Source: Kluyvera sp047971185 (GTDB taxonomy: Bacteria; Pseudomonadota; Gammaproteobacteria; Enterobacterales; Enterobacteriaceae). From it: a DNA stretch of 64,000 bases. Numbering within the stretch: the first letter of the stretch is position 1; every line of letters begins with the position of its first letter. The stretch lies in contig NZ_JBKDZH010000032.1 of NCBI RefSeq assembly GCF_047971185.1, forward strand, positions 100,113 through 164,112, given 5' to 3'. The position numbers were made by a program, and so were the translations under genes. Under the pieces are notes generated by a model. It saw only the letters and a program-made list of their open reading frames with translations. It did not search any database and had not been told where the DNA came from. This document shows positions 32,140 to 41,062 of the stretch, one piece after another.

Positions 32140-32799
32140 AGGGATCGCATAATTACTTCATCGCGTGACCGCTCATCGCTGCTGAGCACCCATAAAGTCC
32201 TGCGTAACACCTACTTCCTGCTGAGCCTGACGCTGGCGTTTTCTGCTATTACTGCCACCGCCAGCACCGTGCTGGGGCTGCCGTCTCCGGGCCTGATTCT
32301 GACGCTGGTCGGCATGTACGGCCTGATGTTCCTGACCTATAAAACGGCGGATAAACCGGTCGGCATTCTGTCAGCCTTCGCCTTTACCGGCTTCCTGGGC
32401 TATATCCTGGGGCCAATCCTTAACGCCTACCTGTCTGCCGGCATGGGCGACGTGATCGGTATGGCGCTGGGCGGCACCGCGCTGGTGTTCTTCAGCTGCT
32501 CGGCCTACGTGCTGACTACCCGTAAGGATATGTCCTTCCTCGGCGGCATGCTGATGGCGGGTATCGTGGTGGTGCTGATCGGTATGGTGGCGAACATCTT
32601 CCTGCAGCTGCCTGCGCTGCACCTGGCGATTAGCGCGGTGTTTATCCTGATCTCTTCCGGGGCCATCCTGTTTGAGACCAGCAACATCATCCGCGGCGGT
32701 GAAACCAACTATATCCGCGCCACGGTTAGCCTGTACGTCTCGCTGTACAACATCTTTGTCAGCCTGCTGAGCATCCTCGGTTTCGCCAGCCGCGACTAA
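32140..32799 (+). CDS. yccA: YccA, BI-1-family modulator of FtsH, with AGG at the start codon
   Basis: The frame from 32143 encodes an essentially complete YccA: DRI(I)TSSRDRSSLLSTHK, then about seven hydrophobic segments and the ending SILGFASRD. In E. coli this inner-membrane protein is a substrate and modulator of the FtsH protease and belongs to the Bax-inhibitor-1 family. Counting from the stop, codon 1 of a 219-residue protein falls at 32140-32142, which reads AGG instead of ATG. A purine-rich AAGAGAG lies at normal distance upstream, and codons 2 onward align with E. coli. The next in-frame candidates are ATT (32152), CTG (32179) and GTG (32269), the last removing most of the first helix. 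It is either a start-codon mutation, use of a rare start, or a sequence error. Confidence 0.85.
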   Translation, partial: RDRIITSSRDRSSLLSTHKVLRNTYFLLSLTLAFSAITATASTVLGLPSPGLILTLVGMYGLMFLTYKTADKPVGILSAFAFTGFLGYILGPILNAYLSAGMGDVIGMALGGTALVFFSCSAYVLTTRKDMSFLGGMLMAGIVVVLIGMVANIFLQLPALHLAISAVFILISSGAILFETSNIIRGGETNYIRATVSLYVSLYNIFVSLLSILGFASRD

Positions 32800-32820
32800 C
32801 CTACCTGCTCATCAACATCA

Positions 32821-32850
32821 GGGCCTCGCTTATGCGGGGCCTTTTTATTT
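32821..32850 (+). terminator. Intrinsic terminator of yccA
   Basis: GGGCCTCGC, loop TTAT, GCGGGGCC and TTTTTATTT form a typical terminator 21 nt after the yccA stop. Confidence 0.85.
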
Positions 32851-32888
32851 GCTACACTTCCTGCCATCTGTTTGTTGTGTGAAATATT

Positions 32889-33218
32889 ATGCTTATCTAT
32901 CAGAACACCGAAATTGAGACCGATAGCGAAGGCTATCTCAAAGACACCACGCTGTGGAGCGAAGGGTTAGCTGAGGCCATTGCCGCGAACGAAGGCATTG
33001 AGCTCAGCCCTGAACATTGGGAAGTGGTCCGCTTCGTGCGCGAGTTTTACCTGGAGTTCAACACCTCCCCGGCGATTCGTATGCTGGTAAAAGCCATGGC
33101 CAACACCTTTGGCGAAGAGAAAGGCAACAGCCGCTATCTGTACCGCCTGTTCCCGAAAGGCCCGGCCAAACAGGCGACGAAAATCGCCGGCCTGCCTAAA
33201 CCGGTGAAGTGCATTTAA
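32889..33218 (+). CDS. tusE: Sulfurtransferase TusE
   Basis: This 109-residue DsrC-fold protein is the last carrier of the TusA-TusBCD-TusE sulfur relay that supplies MnmA for 2-thiouridine at the tRNA wobble position. The C-terminal KPVKCI carries the persulfide-accepting penultimate Cys108. Length and the sequences SPEHWEVVRFVREFY and NTSPAIRMLVKAM match the E. coli protein. Its stop overlaps the stop of the convergent acyP gene by 2 nt. Confidence 0.97.
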   Translation: MLIYQNTEIETDSEGYLKDTTLWSEGLAEAIAANEGIELSPEHWEVVRFVREFYLEFNTSPAIRMLVKAMANTFGEEKGNSRYLYRLFPKGPAKQATKIAGLPKPVKCI

Positions 33219-33493
33219 TAGCGAATACTAAAGTTGCTCCACGCCTTCTCGGGTTGATGAGGTTCAGCCAGAACTTTATCAACCCGCGCGCTGCGCGGCC
33301 CCCCCGCTTTTAGCCACACCAGCAGTTTCTCCACCTGTTCATCATTACCGCACGCGACCACCTCAACGCTACCGTCATCGAGGTTCAGCGCATAGCCGCG
33401 CAGGCCCAGACGCACCGCTTCCTGCTGGGTAAAGAAGCGAAACCCCACGCCCTGCACCTTACCGTAAACCCAACAAATCACACACTTATCCAT
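33215..33493 (-). CDS. acyP: Acylphosphatase
   Basis: This 92-residue enzyme hydrolyses carboxyl-phosphate bonds of acylphosphates. The motif GKVQGVGFRFF holds the catalytic Arg, and NLDDGSVEVVACG holds the catalytic Asn. The start at 33493 is preceded by GGGAGG and gives the usual family length; a longer frame to 33649 overlaps rlmI's upstream region and has no family support. It is convergent with tusE (shared stop bases) and divergent from rlmI. Confidence 0.95.
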   Translation of the reverse strand: MDKCVICWVYGKVQGVGFRFFTQQEAVRLGLRGYALNLDDGSVEVVACGNDEQVEKLLVWLKAGGPRSARVDKVLAEPHQPEKAWSNFSIRY

Positions 33494-33623
33494 CTTTTTT
33501 CCTCCCGTCAGTACGCCAACTGTAGCGCCAATTCTCCCCACAATCTTCCGCCGCGCGTTGCATTTGTGCGGGGAAGTCGGGAAAATGCAGCCTGATTCCC
33601 TCAAACAGCCAGATAAATTAACT

Positions 33624-34814
33624 ATGAGTGTACGTTTAGTGTTAGCCAAAGGGCGCGAAAAATCATTGTTGCGCCGTCATCCCTGGGTCTTTTCCGGCGC
33701 GGTTGCCCGCATGGAAGGCAAAGCCAGCCTCGGTGAGACCATTGATATTGTCGACCATCAGGGTAAATGGTTAGCCCGCGGCGCGTATTCCCCGGCCTCG
33801 CAGATCCGCGCTCGCGTCTGGACGTTTGACGCCAATGAAAGTATCGATATCGATTTCTTCGTCCGCCGTCTTCAGCAGGCGCAAAGCTGGCGCGACTGGC
33901 TGGCGAAAAAAGACGGTCTGGACAGCTATCGTCTGATCGCCGGTGAATCCGACGGTCTGCCGGGCGTGACCATTGACCGCTTCGGCAACTTCCTCGTGCT
34001 GCAGCTGCTGAGCGCCGGTGCCGAATACCAGCGCGCGGCGCTGATTAGCGCCCTGCAAACGCTGTACCCGGAATGCGCCATCTACGATCGTAGCGACGTG
34101 GCGGTACGTAAAAAAGAAGGTATGGAGCTGACTCAGGGCCCGGTGACCGGCGAACTGCCGCCTGCCCTGCTGCCTATTGAAGAGCACGGCATGAAGCTGC
34201 TGGTCGATATTCAGGGCGGCCACAAAACCGGCTACTACCTCGATCAGCGCGATAGCCGTCTGGCGACCCGTCGCTACGTGGAAGACAAGCGCGTACTGAA
34301 CTGCTTCTCCTACACCGGCGGCTTCGCGGTCTCCGCGCTGATGGGCGGCTGTCGTCAGGTCACCAGCGTCGATACCTCGCAGGAAGCGCTGGACGTCGCA
34401 CGCCAGAACGTCGAGCTGAACAAACTGGACCTCAGCAAAGCCGAGTTTGTGCGCGACGACGTATTCAAACTGCTGCGTAAATATCGCGACCAGGGCGAGA
34501 AGTTCGATGTGATCGTGATGGATCCGCCGAAATTCGTGGAAAACAAAAGCCAGCTGATGGGCGCCTGTCGCGGCTATAAAGACATCAACATGCTGGCCAT
34601 TCAGCTGTTAAATCCGGGCGGCGTGCTGCTGACCTTCTCCTGCTCCGGCCTGATGACGTCAGATTTATTCCAGAAAATCATCGCCGATGCCGCTGTAGAT
34701 GCCGGTCGTGATGTACAATTTATAGAGCAGTTCCGTCAGGCAGCCGACCACCCGGTGATTGCGACGTACCCGGAAGGACTGTATTTGAAAGGATTTGCCT
34801 GCCGCGTCATGTAA
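33624..34814 (+). CDS. rlmI: 23S rRNA m5C1962 methyltransferase RlmI
   Basis: This 396-residue SAM-dependent enzyme methylates C1962 of 23S rRNA. It has an N-terminal PUA domain (MSVRLVLAKGREKSLLRRHP, about 1-80) and a Rossmann methyltransferase domain with NCFSYTGGFAVSAL, VSVDTSQEAL/TSVDTSQEAL, VIVMDPPKF and FSCSGLM, the last two containing the catalytic region. The start is set by identity to the E. coli N terminus. It lies divergent from acyP and 64 nt upstream of hspQ. Confidence 0.97.
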   Translation: MSVRLVLAKGREKSLLRRHPWVFSGAVARMEGKASLGETIDIVDHQGKWLARGAYSPASQIRARVWTFDANESIDIDFFVRRLQQAQSWRDWLAKKDGLDSYRLIAGESDGLPGVTIDRFGNFLVLQLLSAGAEYQRAALISALQTLYPECAIYDRSDVAVRKKEGMELTQGPVTGELPPALLPIEEHGMKLLVDIQGGHKTGYYLDQRDSRLATRRYVEDKRVLNCFSYTGGFAVSALMGGCRQVTSVDTSQEALDVARQNVELNKLDLSKAEFVRDDVFKLLRKYRDQGEKFDVIVMDPPKFVENKSQLMGACRGYKDINMLAIQLLNPGGVLLTFSCSGLMTSDLFQKIIADAAVDAGRDVQFIEQFRQAADHPVIATYPEGLYLKGFACRVM

Positions 34815-34878
34815 CTTGAAAAGCGAAATGGTGTCTATATATCTAGAGGTAGAGGCCATTTCCCGGGAGGTGAGTATG

Positions 34879-35196
34879 ATGATTACCAGCAAATTCGGTA
34901 TCGGCCAGCAGGTGCGTCACTCCCTGCTGGGCTATCTGGGCGTGGTGGTGGATATCGACCCGGTTTACTCGCTTGACGATCCAGAACCCGACGATCTGGC
35001 GGCCAACGACGAACTGCGTGCGTTGCCCTGGTATCACGTGGTGATGGAAGATGACGAAGGCCAGCCGGTGCATACCTACCTGGCCGAAGCCCAGCTCAGC
35101 AGTGAACCGCGCGAGGATCACCCGGAACAACCGACGATGGATGAACTCGCACGCACCATTCGCCGACAGCTACAGGCACCGCGGCTGCGCAACTGA
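34879..35196 (+). CDS. hspQ: Heat-shock/Lon-associated protein HspQ
   Basis: This 105-residue protein (FGIGQQVRHSLLGYLGVVVD, PWYHVVMEDD, HTYLAEAQLSSE, ending QLQAPRLRN) is HspQ, a hemimethylated-oriC-binding and Lon-specificity-enhancing protein that is itself a Lon substrate. Two adjacent ATGs (34876, 34879) follow a strong GGGAGG; the second has 8-nt spacing and gives the E. coli length. A bidirectional terminator separates it from convergent yccU. Confidence 0.95.
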   Translation: MITSKFGIGQQVRHSLLGYLGVVVDIDPVYSLDDPEPDDLAANDELRALPWYHVVMEDDEGQPVHTYLAEAQLSSEPREDHPEQPTMDELARTIRRQLQAPRLRN

Positions 35197-35210
35197 TTGC
35201 CGCGCTCATC

Positions 35211-35237
35211 AAAAAACCCCGCGATGCGGGGTTTTGT
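35211..35237. terminator. Bidirectional terminator between hspQ and yccU
   Basis: AAAAAACCCCGC, loop GAT, GCGGGGTTTTGTTT has an A-run on one side and a T-run on the other, so it can end both convergent transcripts. Confidence 0.9.
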
Positions 35238-35247
35238 TTAATAACGC

Positions 35248-35661
35248 TTATTTAGCGAGGCCCAATCGCGGGATCTCAATCGCCGGACAGCGATCCATCA
35301 CCACCTGCAGCCCCGCATCACGCGCCAGCACGGCCGCCTGTTCGTTAATCACGCCAAGCTGCATCCACAGCGTTTTCGCGCCGATGGCGATCGCCTCCTG
35401 CGCGACGCCCCACGCGGCCTCTGAATTGCGGAAGACGTCAACCATGTCGACCTTCTCCGGCACCTCGGCCAGCGTAGCGTACCCCTGCTGGCCCAGCAGC
35501 GTTTTGCCGCCCACCTTTGGCGAAACCGGGATCACGTGGTAGCCCTGATCCAGCAGGTATTTCATTACCCGATAGCTCGGACGGTCAGGCTTGTCGCTGG
35601 CGCCCACCAACGCGATAGTCCGCGTGGTCGTTAAAATGCTGGCAATCTCGTTTTCTGTCAT
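35248..35661 (-). CDS. yccU: CoA-binding domain protein YccU
   Basis: This 137-residue protein has a Rossmann-type CoA-binding fold (IALVGASDKPDRPSYRVMKY at about 15-34, then VIPVSPK and MVDVFRNSE). It is close to E. coli YccU along its length. Function is unknown. The second of two adjacent ATGs (35661) has the better 6-nt spacing to AGGAGG. In E. coli the yccT (csgI) gene lies between mgsA and yccU; here only about 130 nt separate them, so yccT is absent. Confidence 0.93.
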   Translation of the reverse strand: MTENEIASILTTTRTIALVGASDKPDRPSYRVMKYLLDQGYHVIPVSPKVGGKTLLGQQGYATLAEVPEKVDMVDVFRNSEAAWGVAQEAIAIGAKTLWMQLGVINEQAAVLARDAGLQVVMDRCPAIEIPRLGLAK

Positions 35662-35794
35662 CATTATCCTCCTGGCCAATCACTTAAGTGTACGCTAGTC
35701 CGCTAATGTCGCGCGTCAAATTTTTGCCAATCAGGGCTTGCAGCCTGATTCGCATCCAGTAATCTGTCAGGATTCAACACTCAGGGAAAGACAC

Positions 35795-36253
35795 ATGGAA
35801 CTGACCACTCGCACCTTACCGGCGCGCAAACACATCGCACTGGTCGCCCACGACCACTGCAAAGATATGCTGATGAAATGGGTACAGCGCCACCAGGCCT
35901 GCCTGGCGAACCACACGCTGTCGGCGACCGGCACCACCGGTAACCTGGTGCAGCGCGCAACCGGCCTGGAAGTACAGGCCATGCTCAGCGGCCCGATGGG
36001 CGGCGATCAGCAGGTTGGCGCACTGATTTCAGAAGGGAAAATCGACGTACTGATCTTCTTCTGGGATCCGCTCAACGCCGTGCCGCACGACCCGGACGTG
36101 AAGGCCCTGCTGCGTCTGGCAACCGTCTGGAATATTCCGGTCGCCACCAACGCCGCCACCGCGGACTTTATTATCCAGTCGCCCAATTTCAGTGAACCGG
36201 TGGACATTCTTATTCCTGACTATCAGCGCTATCTCGCTGATCGTCTGAAGTAA
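35795..36253 (+). CDS. mgsA: Methylglyoxal synthase
   Basis: This 152-residue enzyme converts dihydroxyacetone phosphate to methylglyoxal and phosphate, a glycolytic overflow route. HIALVAHDHCK carries the conserved His, LSGPMGGDQQVGALISEGKI the phosphate-binding Gly-Gly-Asp with the catalytic Asp, and FFWDPLNAVPHDPDVKALL the second His/Asp segment. The start is set by alignment to the E. coli protein and by AGGGA upstream. It is convergent with helD. Confidence 0.97.
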   Translation: MELTTRTLPARKHIALVAHDHCKDMLMKWVQRHQACLANHTLSATGTTGNLVQRATGLEVQAMLSGPMGGDQQVGALISEGKIDVLIFFWDPLNAVPHDPDVKALLRLATVWNIPVATNAATADFIIQSPNFSEPVDILIPDYQRYLADRLK

Positions 36254-36260
36254 TCATTCA

Positions 36261-36290
36261 CGGAGCCGCCGCGACGACGGCTCCGCTTTT
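36261..36290. terminator. Terminator between mgsA and helD
   Basis: CGGAGCCG and CGGCTCCG form an 8-bp stem followed by CTTTT on the plus strand, placed between the stops of convergent mgsA and helD. Confidence 0.8.
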
Positions 36291-36293
36291 CAA

Positions 36294-38348
36294 TTACGGC
36301 TTTCTCGCCACCGGTACCGATAGCTGCTTCAACACCTCAACGAACGACGACGGCTGTGCTTTATTAAATAACAGCCAGACGCGCAGCCGCGCGCGGGTTA
36401 TCGCCACGTATAGCAAACGCCGTTCTTCCGCATCGGGGAAATCCTCCGGCGCGGGCAGCAGGGCCTGTTCCATAATCGACTCCCGCGCGGGGGCCGGAAA
36501 ACCGTCAAAACCTTCCTGTAAACCCAGCACAATCACATAATCCGCCTGCTGGCCTTTACTGGCGTGCACGGTCATAAAATCAATATTCAGCTTCGGCCAG
36601 CGGGTGGCGGCCTTCTCCAGCGCGGCGGGCTTGAGATGATGGTAGCGGGCCAGCACCAGTATGCGCTGGTCCGGCGTCGCGTAGCCGCTGAGCTTATCGA
36701 ACAGCGCATCGAGCTTATCGTCCTCCAGCAGCGTAACGGCGTTTTTGTCGCCGACGGTCAGACTGTTGAGCGGCTTGCTCAGCTGGTGTGGGTTTTGCTG
36801 AATAAAGCGGTTGGCAATGTCACCGATGCGGTTGTTGAAGCGGTAGGTGGTATCCAGCGCACAGTTATCCCCTTCACCAAAATAGTGGTTGAAGGCGGTG
36901 GTTAATGACAGCTGCGCGCCGCTGAAGCGGTAAATCGCCTGCCAGTCATCGCCAACGGCATAAAGCGACGTCTGCGAATTTTGTTTGCGTAGCGCTGCCA
37001 GCAGCGCCGCGCGCTGCGGGGAGATGTCCTGGAATTCGTCGACCAGAATGTGTTTCCACGGGCTGACGAAGCGACCTTTCTCGAGAATGATAATGGCCTG
37101 ATGGATCAGCCCGGAAAAATCGACGGCGTTTTCCGCTTTCAGCGCGGCTTTCCACGCCTTTAACATCGGCGCCATCAGCTTCACTCGCTTGCCGAACAGA
37201 TCGCGAATCTCTTCCGGCGCACCGGCAATCATCTCGGCCTGCGAGCCGCCGTGCATGCGCATCAGGCTGACCCAGCGGTCAAGGCGGCTGCCCATGCGTT
37301 TGACGATTTTTTCATTTTCCCAGAAACCGTCTTCCGCGACATCCCAGCCCAGCTCTTCCTGCAGCCACAGCCGCCAGCCTTTGGCCTGCGCTTTTTTCTC
37401 CCGGCATTGCTGCTGCCAGCACTCGGTAAATAGCTTCTGGCGCGCGCTGGCATCGTTCTCCAGCTTGCTGACAACCGGCACCTTTTTGCTGCCCTGCTGA
37501 ATGATCGACAGCGCCAGCGCGTGAAAAGTGCGCGCGGTAATGGCATCGGTTTGCAGGCGCGTTTGCAGCCGTTCGTCCATCTCTTCCGCAGCCTTACGGC
37601 CAAAGGCCAGCAGCAGAATCTGTTCCGCCGAGGCTTCACCACGTTCAAGCAGCCAGCCTGCGCGCGCCACCAGCACAGAGGTTTTGCCGCTTCCGGCCCC
37701 GGCCAGCACGAGTAACGAACGCTCGCCGTTGACCACCGCGCGCGCCTGGGACGGGTTCAGCGGCGAGGACTCAATACGCTCAAAGAAGTCGCGGTACTGC
37801 TCCAGCATCGCCTCGGTATAGCGCTGATTGTGCAGCGCCCGGCCGCTCTCTTTATCCGCCAGCCATGCCTGACACTGCCGCCACGCCTCGCGGCAGTTAT
37901 CAAATTCGTCCAGTCGGTTTGTCGGCAGCGGCAGCCCCTCCAGCGCCTTAACGATCTGCTGGCGAATACCCTGCGCCTGCTGGCGGGTCAGCCAGCGATT
38001 TTCTTCGCGGCTGCCGGCAATAATCGCCAGCTGTGCGTCCAGCAGCCCGGCGGCGATGTCGCTCATTTCCGCGCTCCACTGCTGCCATAGCCCCAGCAGA
38101 TAGCGGTGGAATCGCTGCGTCTCGCCCCATTCCGTACCGTGCAGGCGCACAACTTTGTCCTCTGGCAGAACGAACTCCAGCTCTCCCCATACCAGACCAC
38201 GTTTGCAGTTAATGGCCAGTAGCTGATTAAAAGGGATGAGGTATTCATGCTGAGGGCCGGACACCCTGACGCCCGCGTTGAGGATCTCAACCCGGTCATA
38301 AGGGTGCTGCGCCATGCGCTTACCGAGCGTCGTTGCTTTTAATTCCAT
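36294..38348 (-). CDS. helD: DNA helicase IV
   Basis: This 684-residue UvrD/Rep-type superfamily 1 helicase unwinds DNA 3' to 5'. It has an N-terminal accessory region (about 1-190), then ARAVVNGERSLLVLAGAGSG followed by KT (Walker A, about 210-225), HILVDEFQDIS (Walker B), GDDWQAIYRFSGA (motif III/IV region), TVHASKGQQADYV (motif V) and LLYVAITRAR (motif VI). Length matches E. coli HelD. It is divergent from yccF. Confidence 0.96.
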   Translation of the reverse strand: MELKATTLGKRMAQHPYDRVEILNAGVRVSGPQHEYLIPFNQLLAINCKRGLVWGELEFVLPEDKVVRLHGTEWGETQRFHRYLLGLWQQWSAEMSDIAAGLLDAQLAIIAGSREENRWLTRQQAQGIRQQIVKALEGLPLPTNRLDEFDNCREAWRQCQAWLADKESGRALHNQRYTEAMLEQYRDFFERIESSPLNPSQARAVVNGERSLLVLAGAGSGKTSVLVARAGWLLERGEASAEQILLLAFGRKAAEEMDERLQTRLQTDAITARTFHALALSIIQQGSKKVPVVSKLENDASARQKLFTECWQQQCREKKAQAKGWRLWLQEELGWDVAEDGFWENEKIVKRMGSRLDRWVSLMRMHGGSQAEMIAGAPEEIRDLFGKRVKLMAPMLKAWKAALKAENAVDFSGLIHQAIIILEKGRFVSPWKHILVDEFQDISPQRAALLAALRKQNSQTSLYAVGDDWQAIYRFSGAQLSLTTAFNHYFGEGDNCALDTTYRFNNRIGDIANRFIQQNPHQLSKPLNSLTVGDKNAVTLLEDDKLDALFDKLSGYATPDQRILVLARYHHLKPAALEKAATRWPKLNIDFMTVHASKGQQADYVIVLGLQEGFDGFPAPARESIMEQALLPAPEDFPDAEERRLLYVAITRARLRVWLLFNKAQPSSFVEVLKQLSVPVARKP

Positions 38349-38470
38349 GTCGTGCTGAATCCTGACTTTTTCGATATCTCACAGTGTAACCGCCAGAGAA
38401 TAGGTGCTCCAGCCTAAAAAAACGTTACAATCAACAGGTCTTATTATTCACAGCGCTGCAGTGAGGATTT

Positions 38471-38917
38471 ATGCGTACTGTTCTGAATATTTTGAATTTT
38501 GTATTAGGTGGTTTTCTGACAACGCTGGGCTGGCTGCTGGCAACCCTGGTCAGCATCGTGCTGGTTATTACGCTACCGCTCACCCGCTCATGCTGGGAAA
38601 TCACTAAGCTGTCGCTGGTGCCGTACGGCAACGAAGCGGTACACGTCGATGAACTGGAACCTGGCGCCAAAAGCGGCGTGATGAATGCGGGCGGCACCGT
38701 CCTGAACATTCTGTGGTTTGTGCTGTTCGGCTGGTGGCTGTGCCTGACGCACATTATGGCCGGTATCGCCCAGTGCATCACCATTATTGGTATCCCGGTC
38801 GGCATTGCGAACTTTAAAATCGCCGCCATTGCCCTGTGGCCGGTTGGACGCCGGGTGGTGCCCGTTGAAGTCGCGCGCGCCGCGCGTGAAGCGAATGCCC
38901 GCCGCCGTTTCCAGTAA
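38471..38917 (+). CDS. yccF: Inner-membrane protein YccF
   Basis: This 148-residue membrane protein carries two YccF-domain repeats, each with hydrophobic segments (VLNILNFVLGGFLTTLGWLL; VLNILWFVLFGWWLCL) and G(I/T)xxCxTIIGIPVGIANFKI. Function is unknown. The ATG has GTGAGGA upstream. It is followed after 18 nt by yccS, forming a two-gene unit as in E. coli. Confidence 0.95.
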   Translation: MRTVLNILNFVLGGFLTTLGWLLATLVSIVLVITLPLTRSCWEITKLSLVPYGNEAVHVDELEPGAKSGVMNAGGTVLNILWFVLFGWWLCLTHIMAGIAQCITIIGIPVGIANFKIAAIALWPVGRRVVPVEVARAAREANARRRFQ

Positions 38918-38935
38918 TCAGGACGATTAATCGCT

Positions 38936-41062
38936 ATGCTAAGCCCGTTGCTTCGCCGTTATACATGGAACAGTACCTGGCTGTATAACGCCAGGATATT
39001 TATTGCCTTAATCGGCACTACCGCCCTGCCCTGGTGGCTGGGCGACGCAAAGTTGACCATCCCGCTTACTCTTGGGGTGGTCGCCGCTGCGCTCACGGAC
39101 CTCGACGATCGCCTGACCGGACGGCTGCGTAACCTGGTTATCACGCTGATCTGCTTTTTTATCGCCTCGGCATCGGTAGAACTGCTGTTTCCCTGGCCGT
39201 GGCTGTTTGCGCTGGGCCTCACCCTCTCAACCATTGGTTTTATTTTGCTGGGCGGGCTGGGGCAACGCTATGCCACCATCGCCTTCGGCGCGCTGCTGAT
39301 TGCCATTTACACCATGCTCGGCGTGTCGCTGTACGCCCACTGGTACCAGCAGCCGCTGCTGCTGATTGCCGGTGCCGTATGGTACAACCTGCTGACGCTG
39401 ACCGGGCATCTGATTTTCCCCATTCGCCCGTTGCAGGATAACCTCGCTCGCAGCTATGAACAGCTGGCGCACTACCTGGAGCTGAAGTCCCGGCTGTTTG
39501 ACCCGGATCTTGACGATGACAACCAGGCGCCGCTGTATGAGCTGGCGCTGGCGAACGGGCAGCTAGTCGCCACGCTTAACCAGACCAAGGCGTCGTTATT
39601 AACGCGTCTGCGTGGCGATCGCGGCCAGCGCAGCACCCGCCGTACGCTGCACTATTATTTCGTCGCCCAGGATATTCACGAACGCGCCAGTTCGTCGCAC
39701 ATTCAATATCAGGCGCTGCGCGACCAGTTCCGCTATAGCGACGTGATGTTCCGCTTCCAGCGTCTGCTCTCTATGCAGTCAATGGCCTGTCAGGATCTGG
39801 CGAAGGCCATTCTGCTACGCACGCCGTACCAGCACGACGCCCGCTTTGAACGCGCCTTCACCCATCTCGACGCCGCGCTGGATCGCGTACGCGCCAGCGG
39901 CACCGCGCCGGAACAAATGAAAGCGCTGGGCTTCCTGCTCAATAACCTGCGGGCAATCGACGCCCAGCTCGCCACCATTGAGTCTGAGCAGCTGCAGTCG
40001 CAAACGAAAAGCGAGACTGAAAATATTCTTGCCGACGATAGCCTGCACGGTTTCGACGATATCCGCTCGCGCCTGAGCCGCAATATGTCACCCGAATCGG
40101 CGCTATTCCGCCACGCGGTGCGTATGTCGGTGGTGCTGTGCGTAGGCTATGCGTTTATTCAGTTCACCGGTCTACAGCACGGTTACTGGATCCTGCTGAC
40201 CAGTCTGTTCGTTTGCCAACCGAACTACAACGCTACCCGCCACCGCCTGGCGCTGCGTATTATCGGTACGCTGGTCGGCGTGGCGCTGGGCCTGCCTATC
40301 CTCTGGCTGGTGCCTTCGCTGGAAGGCCAGCTGATACTGATTGTCGTCACCGGCGTGCTGTTCTTTGCCTTCCGCAACGTCCAGTATGCCCATGCCACCA
40401 TGTTTATCACCCTGCTGGTGCTGCTGTGCTTTAACCTGCTTGGCGAAGGCTTCGAGGTGGCGCTGCCGCGCGTGGTGGATACGCTGATTGGCTGCGGTAT
40501 CGCCTGGCTGGCGGTGAGCTTCATCTGGCCGGACTGGAAGTTCCGCAACCTGCCACGCGTGCTGGCGCGCGCCGTCAACGCCAACTGCCGCTATCTGGAT
40601 GCGATTCTCGAGCAGTATCATCAGGGGCGAGATAACCGTCTGGCCTACCGTATCGCCCGCCGCGATGCGCATAATCGCGATGCGGAGCTGGCATCGGTGG
40701 TCTCGAATATGTCGACCGAGCCCAAAGTCACCCCCGAGATGCGAGAAACCGCGTTTCGCCTGCTGTGCCTCAACCACACGCTCACCAGCTACATCTCCGC
40801 GCTGGGCGCTCATCGTGAGAAATTAAGCACGGCAGAAATTCTGGCGCTTCTGGACGATGCCGTCTGCTACGTCGACGATGCGCTGCATCATCTGCCTGCC
40901 GATGAAGAACGAGTTCAGCAAGCATTAAGCGGGCTCGCGGCGCGGATCCACCATCTCGATCCGCGGCCGGACAGCAAAGAACCATTGGTACTGCAACAGA
41001 TAGGCCTGATGATTTCACTGCTACCTGAAATCTGCCGCCTGCAAAAGCAGGTGCTGGCCTGA
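38936..41062 (+). CDS. yccS: FUSC-family inner-membrane protein YccS
   Basis: This 708-residue protein has two hydrophobic blocks of several helices each (about 15-165 and 395-530) separated and followed by soluble regions, the typical FUSC/YccS layout related to aromatic acid exporter and AaeB-type proteins. Substrate and function are unknown. It is cotranscribed with yccF by position. Its stop abuts the stop of convergent sxy with no intervening base. Confidence 0.94.
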   Translation: MLSPLLRRYTWNSTWLYNARIFIALIGTTALPWWLGDAKLTIPLTLGVVAAALTDLDDRLTGRLRNLVITLICFFIASASVELLFPWPWLFALGLTLSTIGFILLGGLGQRYATIAFGALLIAIYTMLGVSLYAHWYQQPLLLIAGAVWYNLLTLTGHLIFPIRPLQDNLARSYEQLAHYLELKSRLFDPDLDDDNQAPLYELALANGQLVATLNQTKASLLTRLRGDRGQRSTRRTLHYYFVAQDIHERASSSHIQYQALRDQFRYSDVMFRFQRLLSMQSMACQDLAKAILLRTPYQHDARFERAFTHLDAALDRVRASGTAPEQMKALGFLLNNLRAIDAQLATIESEQLQSQTKSETENILADDSLHGFDDIRSRLSRNMSPESALFRHAVRMSVVLCVGYAFIQFTGLQHGYWILLTSLFVCQPNYNATRHRLALRIIGTLVGVALGLPILWLVPSLEGQLILIVVTGVLFFAFRNVQYAHATMFITLLVLLCFNLLGEGFEVALPRVVDTLIGCGIAWLAVSFIWPDWKFRNLPRVLARAVNANCRYLDAILEQYHQGRDNRLAYRIARRDAHNRDAELASVVSNMSTEPKVTPEMRETAFRLLCLNHTLTSYISALGAHREKLSTAEILALLDDAVCYVDDALHHLPADEERVQQALSGLAARIHHLDPRPDSKEPLVLQQIGLMISLLPEICRLQKQVLA

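Noticed and set aside
33494..33649. N-terminal extension of acylphosphatase
   Set aside because: The family starts at MDKCVICWVYGKVQGVG, which has a strong GGGAGG; the extension overlaps the rlmI start region and has no family match.
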